Shown here piece by piece: positions 1 to 10,659 of a DNA stretch of 64,000 nt. This DNA is from Dentipellis sp. KUC8613. Lineage: Eukaryota > Basidiomycota > Agaricomycetes > Russulales > Hericiaceae. Numbering within the stretch: position 1 is the first letter of the stretch; each line of letters starts with the position of its first letter. Below the pieces are notes generated by a model, which saw only the letters and a program-made list of their open reading frames with translations, ran no database searches and had not been told where the DNA came from. The translations under genes and the position numbers were made by a program. Location: the NCBI GenBank assembly GCA_002286715.1, contig NSJX01000002.1, positions 168,290 through 232,289 of the forward strand, read 5' to 3'.

Positions 1-1443
1 TCTACCTTGTCTTCTGCTTCTTTCCGCGGACTTCACTCCGCGTCGCTGCTTCTCTGCCTCCGCAAGCTCGAACGGGCCTCTGGACTTGTGCACTTGCACG
101 GTGTATCTGAGGCAAAGGTACGTCGCCAGGGCTGCTCTCATGTCGCACGTACACGCCAGATCAACGCGCCATTTTTACTTTCTCTCAGATGATTAGGTGC
201 GCTGTCACACTAGTGCAGTGGAGTTTGATAGTGACACGAGCACGGGCGCGATGTCGACGTCTGCCAGCGCGCCCCGCAGCTGCTGCTATCGCTACGCCCT
301 ACAGGTTTCATGCCACCTGCCAGGCTGGAACACCTGCTCCTGTCGCAGTAACGAGTACATTCAATACCCCCCAAAGCTGTGCGGCTAAATGCATCCCGCT
401 CATTTCCGCCTTGATGTCGCAGAACTCAAAGTCAGACCACCGCCGCCAGCGCACCAATGCTGCTGCGTCGAAGAGCTATAGATCCGCCGCGAGGCACGCC
501 CGCAGACGTGGGGGACAGCCTCGCGCGCGGCCAGGTCAGTCCATCACGTCCGCACTGTCCCTTCTTGCCATTAGCATGGGTATCGGGACCCAGGTACCCT
601 GCATCTCGCATTCGGCATCACGACATCACGGCAGGCATGACAAGAACTGAGCCGCAGCCGTGCGACGGCACCTGGCCCCCGGCCCCGCGCGCGAGATATG
701 TATGTCGCGGTCCCACATCGCGCGGCCGTGCACGGCTCGGACTTTGCGTGCGTGCGTGCGTGCGTGTGTCGTCGCGCGGGGCGCAAATGTGCGCCGCTGT
801 TCTGATCGTGCCAATATGCCCGCGGCGTGTCGGGACGCGGTGGCTGGCTGCCGTCCGCTGTCCATGCCCACTGTCGGCATGTCGCATGTTGCGCATGTCC
901 GGCGCATGCACGAAGCGCCAGAGCCGCGCCTCCCCCGGACCGTTCATTTCGCGTGGGATCGATATCTCGTTCCGCCCCCGCCGCCTGCGACACCAATCCT
1001 GCACCGGCTTCGATGATGCATAACCATGTCGTCCCCCATATCCGTATCCATATCCACGTCCATATAACCGTGTCTCGGAGCACCTCAGCTTGACGGGGCC
1101 GCCATATTTCCATGATTCGATTTAGGGCTCGGATTGATGGCGCGCGCGCGGCCGTGCGTCGTGCTGTCTGCTGTCCCGATCTCGATGCCAGTGTCGCGGG
1201 CGGAGTTGGCGTCAGCGGCGGGGTGGTAAGGCAAGGCTGCACTGCACGGTGTCCGGGTCTGCCTGCCACATGTCACTGGCGAGCGTCAGCGGCGGACATA
1301 CCGCGCGGTTGCCCGTCAGGCATCGGATGTCGCTCGACCGCGGACGTGCTCGCGCTCACACGCACGCGCACACGAGTCAAGACGCAGGGCGGAAATTGTG
1401 GTGCGTGCCTCTGCGATACTGCCCATGCGCGTCTGCTTTGATC

Positions 1444-1474
1444 CAGGATCAGGACCAGGACCAGGACCAGGATC
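1444..1474. repeat. Hexanucleotide tandem repeat
   Basis: A short minisatellite built on the unit CAGGAC, about five imperfect copies, two of them CAGGAT. No function is evident. Confidence 0.8.
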
Positions 1475-1659
1475 GGAAGTGGGACCTGATGCGGAGGTCG
1501 AATTCGTGTTTCCAGATCACTCGGTGCTCAATAAGTAAGTATCTGCTGCTCATGGCCTAATGCCCACAGGACGAAATGAAGGTGAAGATGGAAACGGAGG
1601 AGACGCTGTACAGATCTAGCATCTTGCATCTCGCATCTCGCATCTGCAGCAACATGCGC

Positions 1660-1721
1660 TATGGAATATCTGCCATGCACTATGGAATATCTGCCACGCA
1701 CCATGGAATATCTACCATCAT
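1660..1721. repeat. 21-base tandem repeat, three copies
   Basis: Three consecutive copies of a 21-base unit built around TATGGAATATCTGCC start at about 1660, 1681 and 1702. The third copy has drifted. A smaller GCATCTC repeat lies just upstream (about 1627-1645). Confidence 0.85.
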
Positions 1722-2087
1722 GCCACCCAATATGCAACGTGCAGTGTGCAGTGTGCAGTGCGCAATGCGACACCGTACTCGAGCTCGGACCGTATCTTGG
1801 TTCTAATGACCCATCACGCGTTGCGTCCGTCGTCGGATTCGCAGACAGATGGGTCGTGGCGCAGGCGGTGCATAATGCATAATGTCGGGGTATCATGGCT
1901 CGGGGCACGGGCAGGTATGTATGTGCAATACTTGTCATAACGCGGAAAATAGGTAAGTCATTGGCTCCTACTGTATTGCACGCCCACACGCCAACGTGCT
2001 CGTGCTTATACACCGACCGCGGCGCTGATTCACGTACGCACAGACTCCATGACCAAATTCCAATCATGCATCCGAGCATGCAGCATC

Positions 2088-2131
2088 AAATCAAATCAAA
2101 TCGCACGCCGTGCTGAGGCTGAGGCTGAGGC
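2088..2131. repeat. Two adjacent short tandem repeats
   Basis: Three copies of a pentamer AAATC (about 2088-2102) are followed within 15 bases by three copies of the hexamer GAGGCT (about 2114-2131). Both look like replication-slippage repeats. Confidence 0.75.
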
Positions 2132-4387
2132 TGCGCGCCGGATTGGACGACGACTGTGACCCCACGACGTTCTGATCCGCCGCACGGTGACGCTCATCCT
2201 CCATTAGCCATTCGCGCATCCTCGCATATCGTCTCCCCGGCGGGCTCGCGTCCCCGCTCTTCCGCTTCTTCTGCAGCCGCCGCCACGCTACGCCGACGAC
2301 GATCCCCTGCGCGTTGTGCGCATGTCTAGATTTATTTAGGCTATGGTATGGTTACTTGACTCACACTGGCAGCAGAACCCCGGGCTCCGTCGCCATCGCT
2401 GCTACCTGCCGTCTTCTTCTCTTGCTTCGTGTTCTCCGCACATTGCACGTTGCACAGTTGCACGCGAGCGCCGAGGTCCGACATGGCTCGGGGTTTGCTG
2501 GCGCACCATCATCTGCGCTTAGCCGTGCGTCCGCCCGCGCTCGAAAAGCGACGTTGACCACCAACCGAGTGACTGACTGGCTGGTTTCCCGCCGCCGGCA
2601 TTTCGAGAACAGAAGGCGGATCTCCATTCGAGGATCACGACACCATTGGGCCTGAGTCCTGATTCCTGAGTCCTGACGCAGGTGCACTTCTGTAACACCC
2701 GACGAGTCGGATTCACCGCAGCCATCGACCGCGCTCCAGCTGAGTCGATGTCCACATTCCTCTCACTCCCAGGCCCCAGATGTAGAATCCCAACCTACTT
2801 GCTTACGGCCGAGCGCACCCACCCCATCCGCCAGAGCCCGCGTGAGCATGGCATGCTGACATCCAGCTACGCGATCGGGCATCCAGATCCAGGCCGTCCG
2901 ATGCAGGACGGGGGGCCAGCGCGATCGCCGTGCTTCTCTCTGTACGCCGATTCCCCTGCACTGCAGCCCCGATCCCCAGCAACTACTAGCCAGAAGTACC
3001 CAGTGACCACTTGCGCGCTAAACGCTACTAAGCGCCGACCGCGCGACGGCGCAATGATCGCTCGATGTCGACGCCGCTCAGGCTCCCGCTGGACACTGGC
3101 GTACACTCGACACCGCGTCGCGCTGATATCGATGGCCTCGCCAGGTGTCCGGCCGGCCTGCGCGTGCGCCCCACACGCCCGCGCCCGATCTGCTGTTGGT
3201 CATTTAGGCAGCAGTTTCCGTTTCAGCGGCGAAAGAAGCAATTGGGCTGCAGCGCGTCGCCTCGGCCTTATAAATCGCGCGCGGCACGACACACCGCGCA
3301 CGACACATGTACTTACAGTACACAGGCGGGGAGGCTGTAGACTGCATGATAGTCCCACAGAAACCACCGAAGCACGGCCCGGCGTCCATCCTGGTCCCCG
3401 CGCGGGCGCAGCACCGCAGATCGCGAGCTGCAGTCGACGTCCTGCCCGGCCTGTACAGTACGGTGCGTCGCGCACCGACAGGCATCACAATCTGACCCCG
3501 GGCCAGGAATGCAGTCGCCCGTCCTGGCGCAGAGCGTCATCACGCAGGGTCGCGTGCGCTAGCCCCGCAAGGCAGCATTGGCACACCCGAGCTGAACAGA
3601 ACAGAACACCATAGCGAAACAGGGCAGCTCGGAACGGACGCGATGGTGGCTGGGCGGGGCCCTCTTGGACGGGCGCGGGGCGAGCCTAAGCCAGCGGGCG
3701 GCTGTCGGAGCGATGCCGATGCAGAGTTGGTCGGGAATGGTCCTGGCTAGGAAATCCAGAGGTGCTCCCGCTGGAATGTGCGCGCTTGCGGCGCGCCGTC
3801 TCGTATCCACGCTGCGCGCAGCGTCTGTCTCGTGTGGGGTTTCGGGTGCGGGCTAGCTGCTTTAGATACGTCGTTCGAGCGCCGTATTCATACTCGACCC
3901 TTGGTGCAGTGGTCTAATGAAGTAAGGAGGAGTACTAAATTGTTGCCATGCGCGCGAAGCGCCTACCCGACAGCGGTGTGGGATTGGGTTTGTTGGGTTG
4001 ACGGGGAGTGGACGAGAATGGGCAGCGAACAGAGAACGTTGACTGACCTGAAGGCACTGCCGATGCAATTTAGGGTAGGGATTGGAAACATGGACAAGAC
4101 ATCATTGATACGGGCGCCTGTATGGACTGGGAGAATGGACCGGGGGGTGAGAAGGGGCGGATGATCGTTGCTTGTGATCGTGCGGTGGATCTGCTGGAGC
4201 CTGAGATTGATATCTGGGAGTTGTGGGAAGTGATGGGAGGATTTATGAGGCGCATCAGGCGGGAGTGCCGACCAGACGGGAGACGTGTGAGCCTCTCTGA
4301 GCCTTCAATTCCTCAACATCTTGCCAGCGCCTTGATCGAACCCATAAAGTGGCTGTGCTAACTTACCCTTTCTTATAACAACCGCCC

Positions 4388-6046
4388 ATGTCCTCCTCCG
4401 CACCTCCCGACCCCGCCCCCCCGCCCCCCATGCTCTCCGACGACCTCCCTTGGCCAGAACTCGGCAATGTCTCCCGCGGCGCTACCCGCGGCAACCAGGG
4501 CCAGAAGGGCGTCCTTTCCGCCCCCGACGCCGAGGGCCGTTGCCTCCTCCAGCTCCGCGTCCAGCCCGGCGTCCTCACCGTCCTCCTCAACCGCACCGCC
4601 TCCGATTGGTATCGACGGCTCGACGCCGAGGTCAACCACGCCCTCAAGCTCACCAAGACGTACTGGCGCAAGGCGCGCCGCCGGCAGGACTACGACGCCG
4701 TTGCCGACCAGGACCACATGGAGCTCCACGAGTGGCTCCAGCAGCTCAAAGACAAGGTCATGTCCCACCTCGAGCTCCTCATGCAGCGCGGCGACATCAA
4801 GGGCCCGCCCTACGTGATGCCCGACGGCATCGAGCTCGCCTTCCTCCGCAAGTTCATCGAGCGCCAGCAGGCCGGCATCCCGCACAACCCCCGCCTCCGC
4901 AAGGCCTTCCACGAGAACCGCTACGTGCCCGCGCCGCGCCCCTCCCTCGCAGACTCGGAGACGCCTGAGCCCTCCGACGACTCGGGGCGCAACGGCTCCG
5001 ACGCGGGCTGGGCCGACGACGACGCCAAGCACTTTGCGCGAGGTGCGTGCGCCGCGCTGGTCGGCGCATGCCGTACTGACCACCGTCCATTCATCCAGAG
5101 AGCGCCGTCCCGCGCTATCCCCAGTCCGCACCGCTCCCGCACTCGTACATCAAGCCGCCGAGTCCGCATCTCGGCGGCGGCTCGAACCTCGAAGAAGAGG
5201 CCGAGTCGTCAAGTACGCCGTCTTCTCTGCCTCACACCATGACACCCCGCTGACAATTCCGCGCAGAACGCCTGCTCCACGCAGCGCGCATTGACCTCCG
5301 GCGCGCGCAGAAAGAAACGCAGGATGCGTTCGCGCGCTACACCGCGTCGCTCGAGGCCGAGCGCCGCGCCTGGCAGGAAGTCGTCGCGGTCGAGGACCGG
5401 CGCGACAGCATCGTCTCGCTCGTCCTCCGGCAGACACAGACGCAGGCGCAGCAGCGCCCGCCAGGTGCGTCCTTTGCCCGCGCGCCCACGCACGGCCTGA
5501 TCTGACCGCGTCACAGAAGCATACGCACGCAAGCCGTTCGGGGACGACACGGACCTCCCGCGGTACTCGCAATACAGCCACCACACCGAGTACCAGCTGA
5601 GCGCCGCGCGGCCCTCGCTCGACGCGGACCTTCCTCCGCCCCTGCCTTCACAACAGCAGCAGCAGCAGTCCGCAGCAGCGCCGTCCTCGCTCGCGCAGGC
5701 GCAGACGCAGATGCGCTCGACGTACACGTGGGACGACGAGCGGTACCCGCTCGCGACGCAGCCGCCGCAGTCGCAGAGCCGCTCGTCCGCGTCGTCCGCG
5801 TCCGCGCACAACTCGCCGCGCACGGCGACGACGAGCCCCGCCGTGTCCGAGCCCGCCGGCGGCGGGAGCCCTGGGCGCAAGCACGCGCGCGCGTGGGACC
5901 AGGCGGACGAGGGCACGGGCATGCTGCCCCCGCGCAAGCGCTCGAACCACGGCTCGCCCGCGGGGCAGGCGCAGACGCTCGGCAGCAGCAGTGGGAATGG
6001 CAATGGCGTCGTCGCGCCGCCTGTGGCTGCTGGTGCCCAGTTCTGA
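4388..6046 (+). CDS. Conserved protein of unknown function, probably nuclear
   Basis: Four exons (4388-5042, 5099-5212, 5267-5464, 5517-6046) join in phase to 498 codons plus stop. I do not recognise a named family. The N-terminal part (about residues 30-185) is the most ordered, mixing charged and hydrophobic residues with a basic patch KARRRQ, and looks like a compact helical domain. The third exon (about residues 257-322) is strongly helical and charged, a possible coiled coil. The rest is low complexity, with a short glutamine run near residue 370 and long S/A/P-rich stretches. A basic PPRKR patch near the C-terminus could be a nuclear signal. The start is the first ATG of the long frame. 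Role unknown; a transcription-related function is only a guess from composition. Confidence 0.75.
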
Positions 6047-7896
6047 GCCGGACGGTTGGACGAGACGAGACGAGACGATGCTGAGGACGCTGCTTACGAC
6101 GACGACCACGTGACGACGACGACGACGATCCTGCTTTCGAGTTTCTGCAAGCCTGATGATTCCTGATTTGGATACCCCGTTTGGATCCCCTCTTCGCATC
6201 CGCCGCCGCGCGCGGTGGGGCGCGCAGCGCAGATACGCTGCGGCGCGAGCGCGCACCTTCTGCGCTGCCTCCGCTCTTGCTCCGACGCCCCGCAGCCCGG
6301 CCGCTCCAGTCCTCCCTCGCATCGATCCCCTCTATGGCATCCCACCCTATTCGAGTGTCGGTTCATCCCGCATACCCCACCCCGCCCCGCCCCCGCCCTG
6401 CGTCGTTTGTTGGCTTTCATTGCATTTAGCATTGGCATTGACACTTCTACACCACATCCCCGCATCCGCATTCATACCCACGCGCTCACCCTCATCCTAC
6501 CACCCTACCCCACAGCGCATCACTACCCACTGCGTATCTTCCACTGCCCGTGATCCGCTTCATTTCCCATTCCCCATCTCTACCCATACCACCATCGAAT
6601 CGAACTCCTAGCTCAGTTCTATCGCCATCTCATTCGAACGCTCGATCTATCATCGCCTTGCTCTGCTCCTCTCTCTCTCTCTCTCTCTCCATCTCTCTCT
6701 GTCTCGCTTGCTTGCTCGCACGTACGCTTATCATATCGTATCGTATATTATACCCTGTCTCGTCTCCGTCTTCCGTTTTCTCTTTTTTTCGTCTATTTCT
6801 CTTTTGTTTCGTTTCGTTTGATCTGCTATGTTTTATCTCATCTCATCTCGTTTCGTCGAGTGGTGGCAGTGGAGGAGAGAAGGAGGGAAGGAGGTGAAGG
6901 AGGTGGAGGAGCAAAATTCCTGGCTACCGGATTGGATTGGATTGGATTGGGTGCGGGAGTGTATGAAGTAGAATAGATTCAGAAGATTTTTGTATACCCT
7001 TGGACGAATGGACGGATGGAGGAGTGGTGGTGGAATAGAATGGGGCGATGGCGGGTGGTTGCTGTTGTTTTGATCCATGTTGTTCGGTCGTGGTTGAGTG
7101 CGATCGAGTGTCTGAGTGAGCATGGTGAACAGTTTCTCAGTGAAAGGACTCAGGCTGGCACTGCGGGTGGCACTTGCGCAGTGACCAGCGGACAATCATC
7201 AATGTGCTGGTCCAGAATACCGTGGCGTATCAAGGGACACTAGTACTGGTCCAGAACTAGATGCAATTCAACCAGCCTGCAGCACTGACGCCTGTAGACT
7301 TGAGACCGGACGTGGATGTATAATGCTCTGCGCCGTGAACCATGTCGCGTCGCATCAGATCCGCGGACAGCGCGGACAAACACACTGGCAGGACCACGGC
7401 GTGGGGATTCACGTAGGATGTACACCTGCACTTGCTCAAACGAAAAGGACAGGCCTAGGACCGCCGCGACGCGACTCTAAGATACGGTTATGCCTGACAT
7501 GTCAGTGCGCGGACATTGACATTGGTGTGTCTGGATGGTCCTGTTCCCAGTTTCAAGGCACGGTCGCACAATGTGGATCCTTCGAGCTGGGCTTCATGTT
7601 TTGAACTCTGCTTGACGGGGTGGGTAGAGCGGCCGTGGGTCCTCCTCACGCGCCGCCTCAAACTCCGAGCACTCGACCCTCGCTGAACAACCGTGACAGA
7701 AGTCGCGCACCGAATTAGAAACACCGCGTGAAACGTATCCGATATCTCCCTGTATGTCCCAGTAATCAGTATTCCCTAACCATGCACCACCATACATGAA
7801 CCATTGCTGCCTGCTTGATAGTCGGGAGCACCCAACCCAACCCACGCCCACTCTCACTCCCGGCTCCGCGACTGAGAAAGCGATCCATAATTCCGC
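6047..7896. other. Convergent intergenic region with a pyrimidine-rich belt
   Basis: This lies between the 3' ends of two convergent genes. No gene is supported. From about 6360 to 6860 the plus strand is strongly C/T-rich, including a CT microsatellite near 6668-6690 and T-rich runs near 6780-6830. At about 6860 it switches abruptly to G/A-rich sequence. Short ORFs inside the belt are serine/proline/leucine translations of the CT tract. Confidence 0.6.
6668..6690. repeat. CT dinucleotide microsatellite
   Basis: An almost perfect run of about eleven CT units inside the pyrimidine-rich belt. Confidence 0.9.
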
Positions 7897-9124
7897 TTAC
7901 ACCGGACTCGAATTGCCCATCCCGCTCCCGCTCCCGCTCTTCACCACGCGCTCGACCGGGTCCGCGGGCGACATGCGCGGGTCCGTCGCCTCCTGGTCCG
8001 GGTTCAGTTTCCAGTAGCGGTAGCTGCACGAAGAACCAGTACAACACGGGCGGCGAATCACAAATCGCATTCGCACGATTATGCGTTCGCAGAAGCGAGA
8101 AGCGCAAAGCGGAGACGATGCTCAGTCAGCAGTGGACGCGCCCGGCATGAGGAGAATGCTTACTGTTTGAGGATCGAGTAGAAGAAGACGCCGAGGAGCG
8201 CGCCGAGTGCCGGGCCGACCCAGTACTGGTCGAGGTACGTGCAGAATAACGGAGGAGGTTAGTACGAGAGCTCGGTCGGATACATAGGAGGCAGGACGGA
8301 CCACCCAGTGATCGCTGTGCGGGAAGCCTGTGACGGCCGCTGGTCCGAAGGAGCGTGCAGTGTTGAGCGAGCCGCCGGTGTAGCGCACTGCGAACCTGCA
8401 TGGGTGGTCAACCGGGGCACAATCTACACACGCTGGTGCATAATGCAGAGCAAAGGATATACGGCTTACAGCTCGCATGCGAACAGCGTCAGGCCGATGC
8501 CAACCTGGTCCCGAGTGCGTTAGTCAGATGGGGGTTGGGGAGGACAAATTCGGTGGAGGGATGCGCACAGGAGCGAGGGGAGTGGCTTGGTGCTTCTCGG
8601 CGGCGAGCATGAGAACGGAGAGCACCAGGGTCGAGGTGACGAACATCTCGATGAACACGCCCTGCGCCTCGTTCGTCCCTTGCTGCAGGAACGTGCTGTC
8701 CATTCGTGCGAGGATGAGCAATGCAATACCTGCTGGTACAACCGCACAGAGCTTACTCATACGAAACGGGCCCAGGCGTGAGCGCGAGCACAAGAGCGGC
8801 AGCCGCGACGCCGCCCGCTAACTGGGCGATGCAATACAGGAGGCAGCGCGCGGGCTGGATGACGCCGACGAGCATGAGCGCGATGGAGACCTCGGGGTTG
8901 AAGAGCCCGCCGGTGACGCGGAAGAAGAGCCACGCGCTGACGAGGAGGCTGAACCCGAACGAGAGCGCGACGAACAGGAGCAGCTGCATCGCGCCGCCCG
9001 CGTCGTCCGCGCTGCCAGCCGCCACGGCTGCCTGCACGCCGCCAAACGCAAGCATGAGGAACACGGTCGTGCCCACGAACTCGAGGAACGCGGCGAAGCA
9101 GTCGTCCGCGAGGCTGTCGGTCAT
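7897..9124 (-). CDS. Aquaporin / aquaglyceroporin (MIP family)
   Basis: Six exons on the minus strand (9124-8763, 8695-8569, 8504-8470, 8395-8305, 8225-8164, 8023-7897) join in phase to 267 residues. The product is a six-span membrane channel for water or small neutral solutes. The first half-helix loop reads GGLFNPEVSIAL, so the usual NPA is NPE. The second reads GGSLNTARSFGPA, so NPA is NTA. Transmembrane segments are visible around residues 10-30, 45-70, 90-115, 140-160 and 225-245, with a short hydrophilic tail. The start at 9124 gives the family-like MTDSLADD opening; an in-frame ATG a few codons upstream is an alternative. Fungal MIPs often vary at NPA, so solute selectivity cannot be read from this. 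Confidence 0.9.
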
Positions 9125-9289
9125 CGAGGAGAAGTGTGGGCGTCGCATGGCCCGTCCGTGTGCGAAGAGGGGGGAAATGTGTGGTATTGAGACATGTATC
9201 GTACCGAGCTGAAGATATCGACGATGCGCGCGCCCGTGGCAGACTGGCAGGCGTATTGTGTGGGGTATTGCAGACTGGAGCGATCGCGG

Positions 9290-9297
9290 TGACGTCA
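9290..9297. promoter_or_regulatory. CRE-like palindrome TGACGTCA upstream of the aquaporin
   Basis: A perfect 8-base CRE/ATF palindrome lies about 166 bases upstream of the aquaporin start codon, between it and the 3' end of the ICT1-like gene. In fungi such sites bind ATF/CREB bZIP factors (Atf1, Sko1) that act in osmotic and stress responses. The match is seen; the function is inferred. Confidence 0.4.
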
Positions 9298-9480
9298 CAT
9301 GACCCCCTGATCCAACCGGCTGGTCGAACATCGAATACAGCATCTTGCTACCCGCGCGCTGGGCGATGACGCGGACGGGAGGGAGTGCGTTTAAAGGACG
9401 GGCATCGTCGTGAGCGCTGAATTGTGCCGTCGCGGGAGGGATGGGGCTGACATCACATCGACATCCCGCCGCGGCGTTTG

Positions 9481-10262
9481 TCAATCGTCGAATCGCTTGG
9501 AGCGCGTGCTTTTGACGTGGCTCCGATGGCTCTTTTCTGCCCTACGCTTTGCCTTCTCCGCTCTCTCCAACTGTTGCACGCGCGCCTTCTGTTCTTCTGA
9601 CGGCTCATTCTTGAGCTCCTTCGCGGCCATATCTGATATCAGAGTGTGCAGCTGCCCGGGATTTAGGATTCAGTACGCGGCCATCTGATATAAGATAGGC
9701 TGATGAGTACAAACCTTGGATAGACAGTCGTCGACGTTCTGCGCCTGCGAACGATGGAGTGTGGACGTGATCAAAATGGACTGGGATGACGATACATAAT
9801 ACGTCTTCGCGGCGTCACCGTTAGATGAGGTGCAGATAGGCTTTGGTGCAGCACACGCACCGATTTGCGGAGGCCCTCTATTGCCCATTGCGGAATCCAC
9901 GAGGCATCCACAGGGCAGCGCAGAGTGGCCTTGGTGTTTACTTTGTTGACGTTCTGGTAACTGTCGGTCTACATCCGTCTATCCCGTAAACTGGAAAAGC
10001 GCACCTGTCCACCGGGGCCCGAGCTCCGCGCGAATGTGACCTCGACGAGATTTTTCGGAATTGTATGGTGCTTGAACATAGATAACCAGTCACGAGCAGC
10101 CCGCACCTCGTCCTTGGTATCTAGATTGCGCAAGGAGGGCGGTACTGGAAGTGCTGAATTCGTGTGCACAATTCGTCGACAAGCGACTCTGGTGACGGTG
10201 GATCCGCGTTGCCACCGTAACGCCAGGCGGAGAGATACCAGCCGCTGACTGCAGAAACTCAT
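9481..10262 (-). CDS. ICT1: ICT1-like mitochondrial peptidyl-tRNA hydrolase (RF-1 domain)
   Basis: Four exons (10262-10005, 9953-9861, 9804-9715, 9651-9481) join in phase to 203 residues. The protein belongs to the codon-independent release factors that hydrolyse peptidyl-tRNA on stalled mitochondrial ribosomes. The catalytic GGQ lies in SSGPGGQNVNKVNTK, with the GGQ/NV junction at the first intron. It is followed by a segment ending AQNVDDCLSK that is typical of the ICT1 branch, and a lysine/arginine-rich tail (about residues 155-203) like the ribosome-binding tail of ICT1. The N-terminus (about 30 residues) is arginine-rich and poor in acids, fitting a mitochondrial presequence. It is too short and lacks the codon-recognition domain of a true RF1. 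Confidence 0.92.
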
Positions 10263-10659
10263 CCTTCAGTCAATGTTTCTCGAAGACTTGTTCTTCTAGT
10301 TGCCGAGTGCGATCTTGGAAGTATCTAATGGAGATCTTCGCTGTGGAAGATCTGTCGTGTAAGCAGCCCTGAGGATCCACGCGAAGAAGGCACGATGGTT
10401 CGTACGCTCGGCGCCCCGTACTCGGGACAGAGCTTTTGAACTTGCAGAGAAGACAAGGGATCGACAAATTCGCCCAACTTGCTACATGGCCGCTTACGTA
10501 CATACAGGAGGACCAAGTCTCGGCGCCACAACGGAACAGTCCGTGACATGGTGACACTCGGAGGCCTGGTGCACTGGCACGAGACATCGAGCCATACAAA
10601 CGTTTGTACTCGAAACCATCAATACTGTGAGGACTACCACCAGTTTATGCTAACAGTCA

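Larger units (their letters stand above)
1..4387. other. Gene-free GC-rich stretch with short repeats
   Basis: I find no coherent coding structure here. The open frames on both strands are arginine-, alanine- and proline-rich translations of GC-rich DNA, with no domain and no splice sites joining into a family-like protein. The stretch holds several short direct repeats (separate entries) and many runs of alternating bases. It ends at the start codon of the next plus-strand gene, so at least its right part should be that gene's promoter and 5' untranslated region. Confidence 0.6.

Noticed and set aside
571..1269. 232-codon open frame on the minus strand
   Set aside because: Composition follows the GC-rich DNA (R/A/P/H-rich); several overlapping frames on both strands are equally open, and there is no domain.
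2682..3614. 310-codon open frame on the plus strand
   Set aside because: Low-information R/S/P/A-rich translation, no domain, no supporting splice structure or promoter.
4373..5131. 252-codon frame antisense to the first gene
   Set aside because: Shadow of the strongly third-position-biased coding frame on the plus strand; ends without family resemblance.
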